A stretch of DNA of 12,989 nucleotides from Nitratifractor sp. (GTDB taxonomy: Bacteria; Campylobacterota; Campylobacteria; Campylobacterales; Sulfurovaceae), in the NCBI GenBank assembly GCA_015490055.1, contig WFYP01000265.1, positions 1 through 12,989 on the forward strand, in the 5' to 3' direction. The notes under the pieces were generated by a model. That model did not search any database, had not been told where the DNA came from, and saw only the letters and a program-made list of their open reading frames with translations. The position numbers and the translations under genes were made by a program. Numbering within the stretch: the stretch's first letter is position 1; the number at the start of each line of letters is the position of its first letter. Below are positions 12,689-12,989 of the stretch, piece by piece.

Positions 12689-12989
12689 TTTACTTCCACC
12701 TTTACTAAAGTAGAGAATCTATCTATTGGTTTTAAAACAATCTCTGCTCGATAAGAAGATATATACTTTTTATCTGCAATTTTCCATATTTTACTAAATT
12801 TTAAATTAGTTTTCTCTCCATTTATATAGATATGCTTATTTGCTAAATTTTTTAATTCATCTTTGCTTAAATATAGTGTAAGTTTTGCTTTTGATATGTC
12901 GCTAATAGTTGCTATAGGCATACCAATAGTAGCAAACTCCCCCCTTTTTACATTTAAAGCGTATATATACTTGTTCTTAACATATATAC
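12685..12989 (-). CDS. HlyD/RND periplasmic adaptor protein, C-terminal part (5' end outside window)
   Basis: The reading frame stays open from the stop (TGA at 12685-12687) to the window edge, giving about 101 codons; the ATG near 12921 is internal. The visible part reads VKNKYIYALNVKRGEFATIG, then MPIATISDISKAKLTLYLSKDEL. This matches the beta-barrel region of HlyD/membrane-fusion adaptors, in which a 'V..G..v..G.pl..I.d.s' pattern links the lipoyl and barrel domains. Such proteins bridge an inner-membrane transporter and an outer-membrane channel. The protein ends soon after the barrel, so it lacks a long membrane-proximal tail. A transporter gene may lie to the right of the window. The 4-nt overlap with the molybdoenzyme gene indicates coexpression. 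Which substrate class it serves cannot be read here. Confidence 0.75.
   Translation of the reverse strand, partial: IYVKNKYIYALNVKRGEFATIGMPIATISDISKAKLTLYLSKDELKNLANKHIYINGEKTNLKFSKIWKIADKKYISSYRAEIVLKPIDRFSTLVKVEVK

Noticed and set aside
12685..12921. A complete 78-aa protein starting at the ATG near 12921
   Set aside because: The frame is open upstream to the window edge and the upstream residues continue the HlyD pattern, so this is only the tail of a larger gene.
1..12989. CRISPR array, tRNA, rRNA or riboswitch
   Set aside because: Non-coding gaps total under 600 bases, none contains spaced direct repeats or a recognisable cloverleaf, and no leader resembles a riboswitch I know.

Overview
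The window is AT-rich, densely coded DNA from a Campylobacterota (epsilonproteobacterial) chromosome. Every gene I can support lies on the minus strand. The organism call rests on gene order: bamA, an M23 peptidase gene, lpxC, a short tsaB-like gene, thrB, ylxR, infB, rbfA and rimP is the order I recall from Campylobacter jejuni and its relatives. The protein features agree (short TsaB, thrB inside an infB operon). A free-living Sulfurimonas/Sulfurovum-type genus is plausible, but I cannot name a species.

Reading in the direction of transcription, from high to low coordinates: (1) 12989-10901 holds the 3' end of a HlyD/RND-type periplasmic adaptor gene and, overlapping it by 4 nt, a 595-aa molybdopterin/4Fe-4S oxidoreductase of the 'CPLDCxDxC' type. 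This is the least conventional part of the window. (2) 10774-8732 holds bamA, the outer-membrane assembly barrel, with its own TATAAT-type promoter and apparently four POTRA domains. (3) 8732-8532 is a 200-bp control region with a hairpin, a perfect 22-bp palindrome, two candidate promoters and one arm of a 48-bp inverted repeat. (4) 8531-152 holds nine tightly packed genes: DHH/DHHA1 phosphoesterase, M23 peptidase, lpxC, tsaB-like, thrB, ylxR, infB, rbfA, rimP. Gaps are 14-37 nt or the genes overlap, so this is almost certainly one operon. (5) 151-1 is a non-coding tail with a terminator hairpin at the rimP stop codon, a leftward promoter and the other arm of the 48-bp repeat.

The operon joins envelope construction (M23 endopeptidase, LpxC for lipid A, with bamA next door), translation (IF2, RbfA, RimP, YlxR, TsaB-like), threonine synthesis (ThrB) and small-nucleotide turnover (DHH protein). 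Several starts appear to be set by coupling: TTG for tsaB and thrB, and a GTG for rimP that shares one base with the rbfA stop.

I found no CRISPR array, tRNA, rRNA, transposase or obviously horizontally acquired cassette. The strongest unexplained structure is the 48-bp, 45/48-identical inverted repeat that brackets the whole 8.6-kb operon (1-48 and 8589-8636). Each arm carries a promoter-like GTATTATAC core, and a leftward promoter with a shared initial region lies beside each arm. I do not see a clearly new biological system; the repeat and the molybdoenzyme/adaptor pair deserve the first follow-up.
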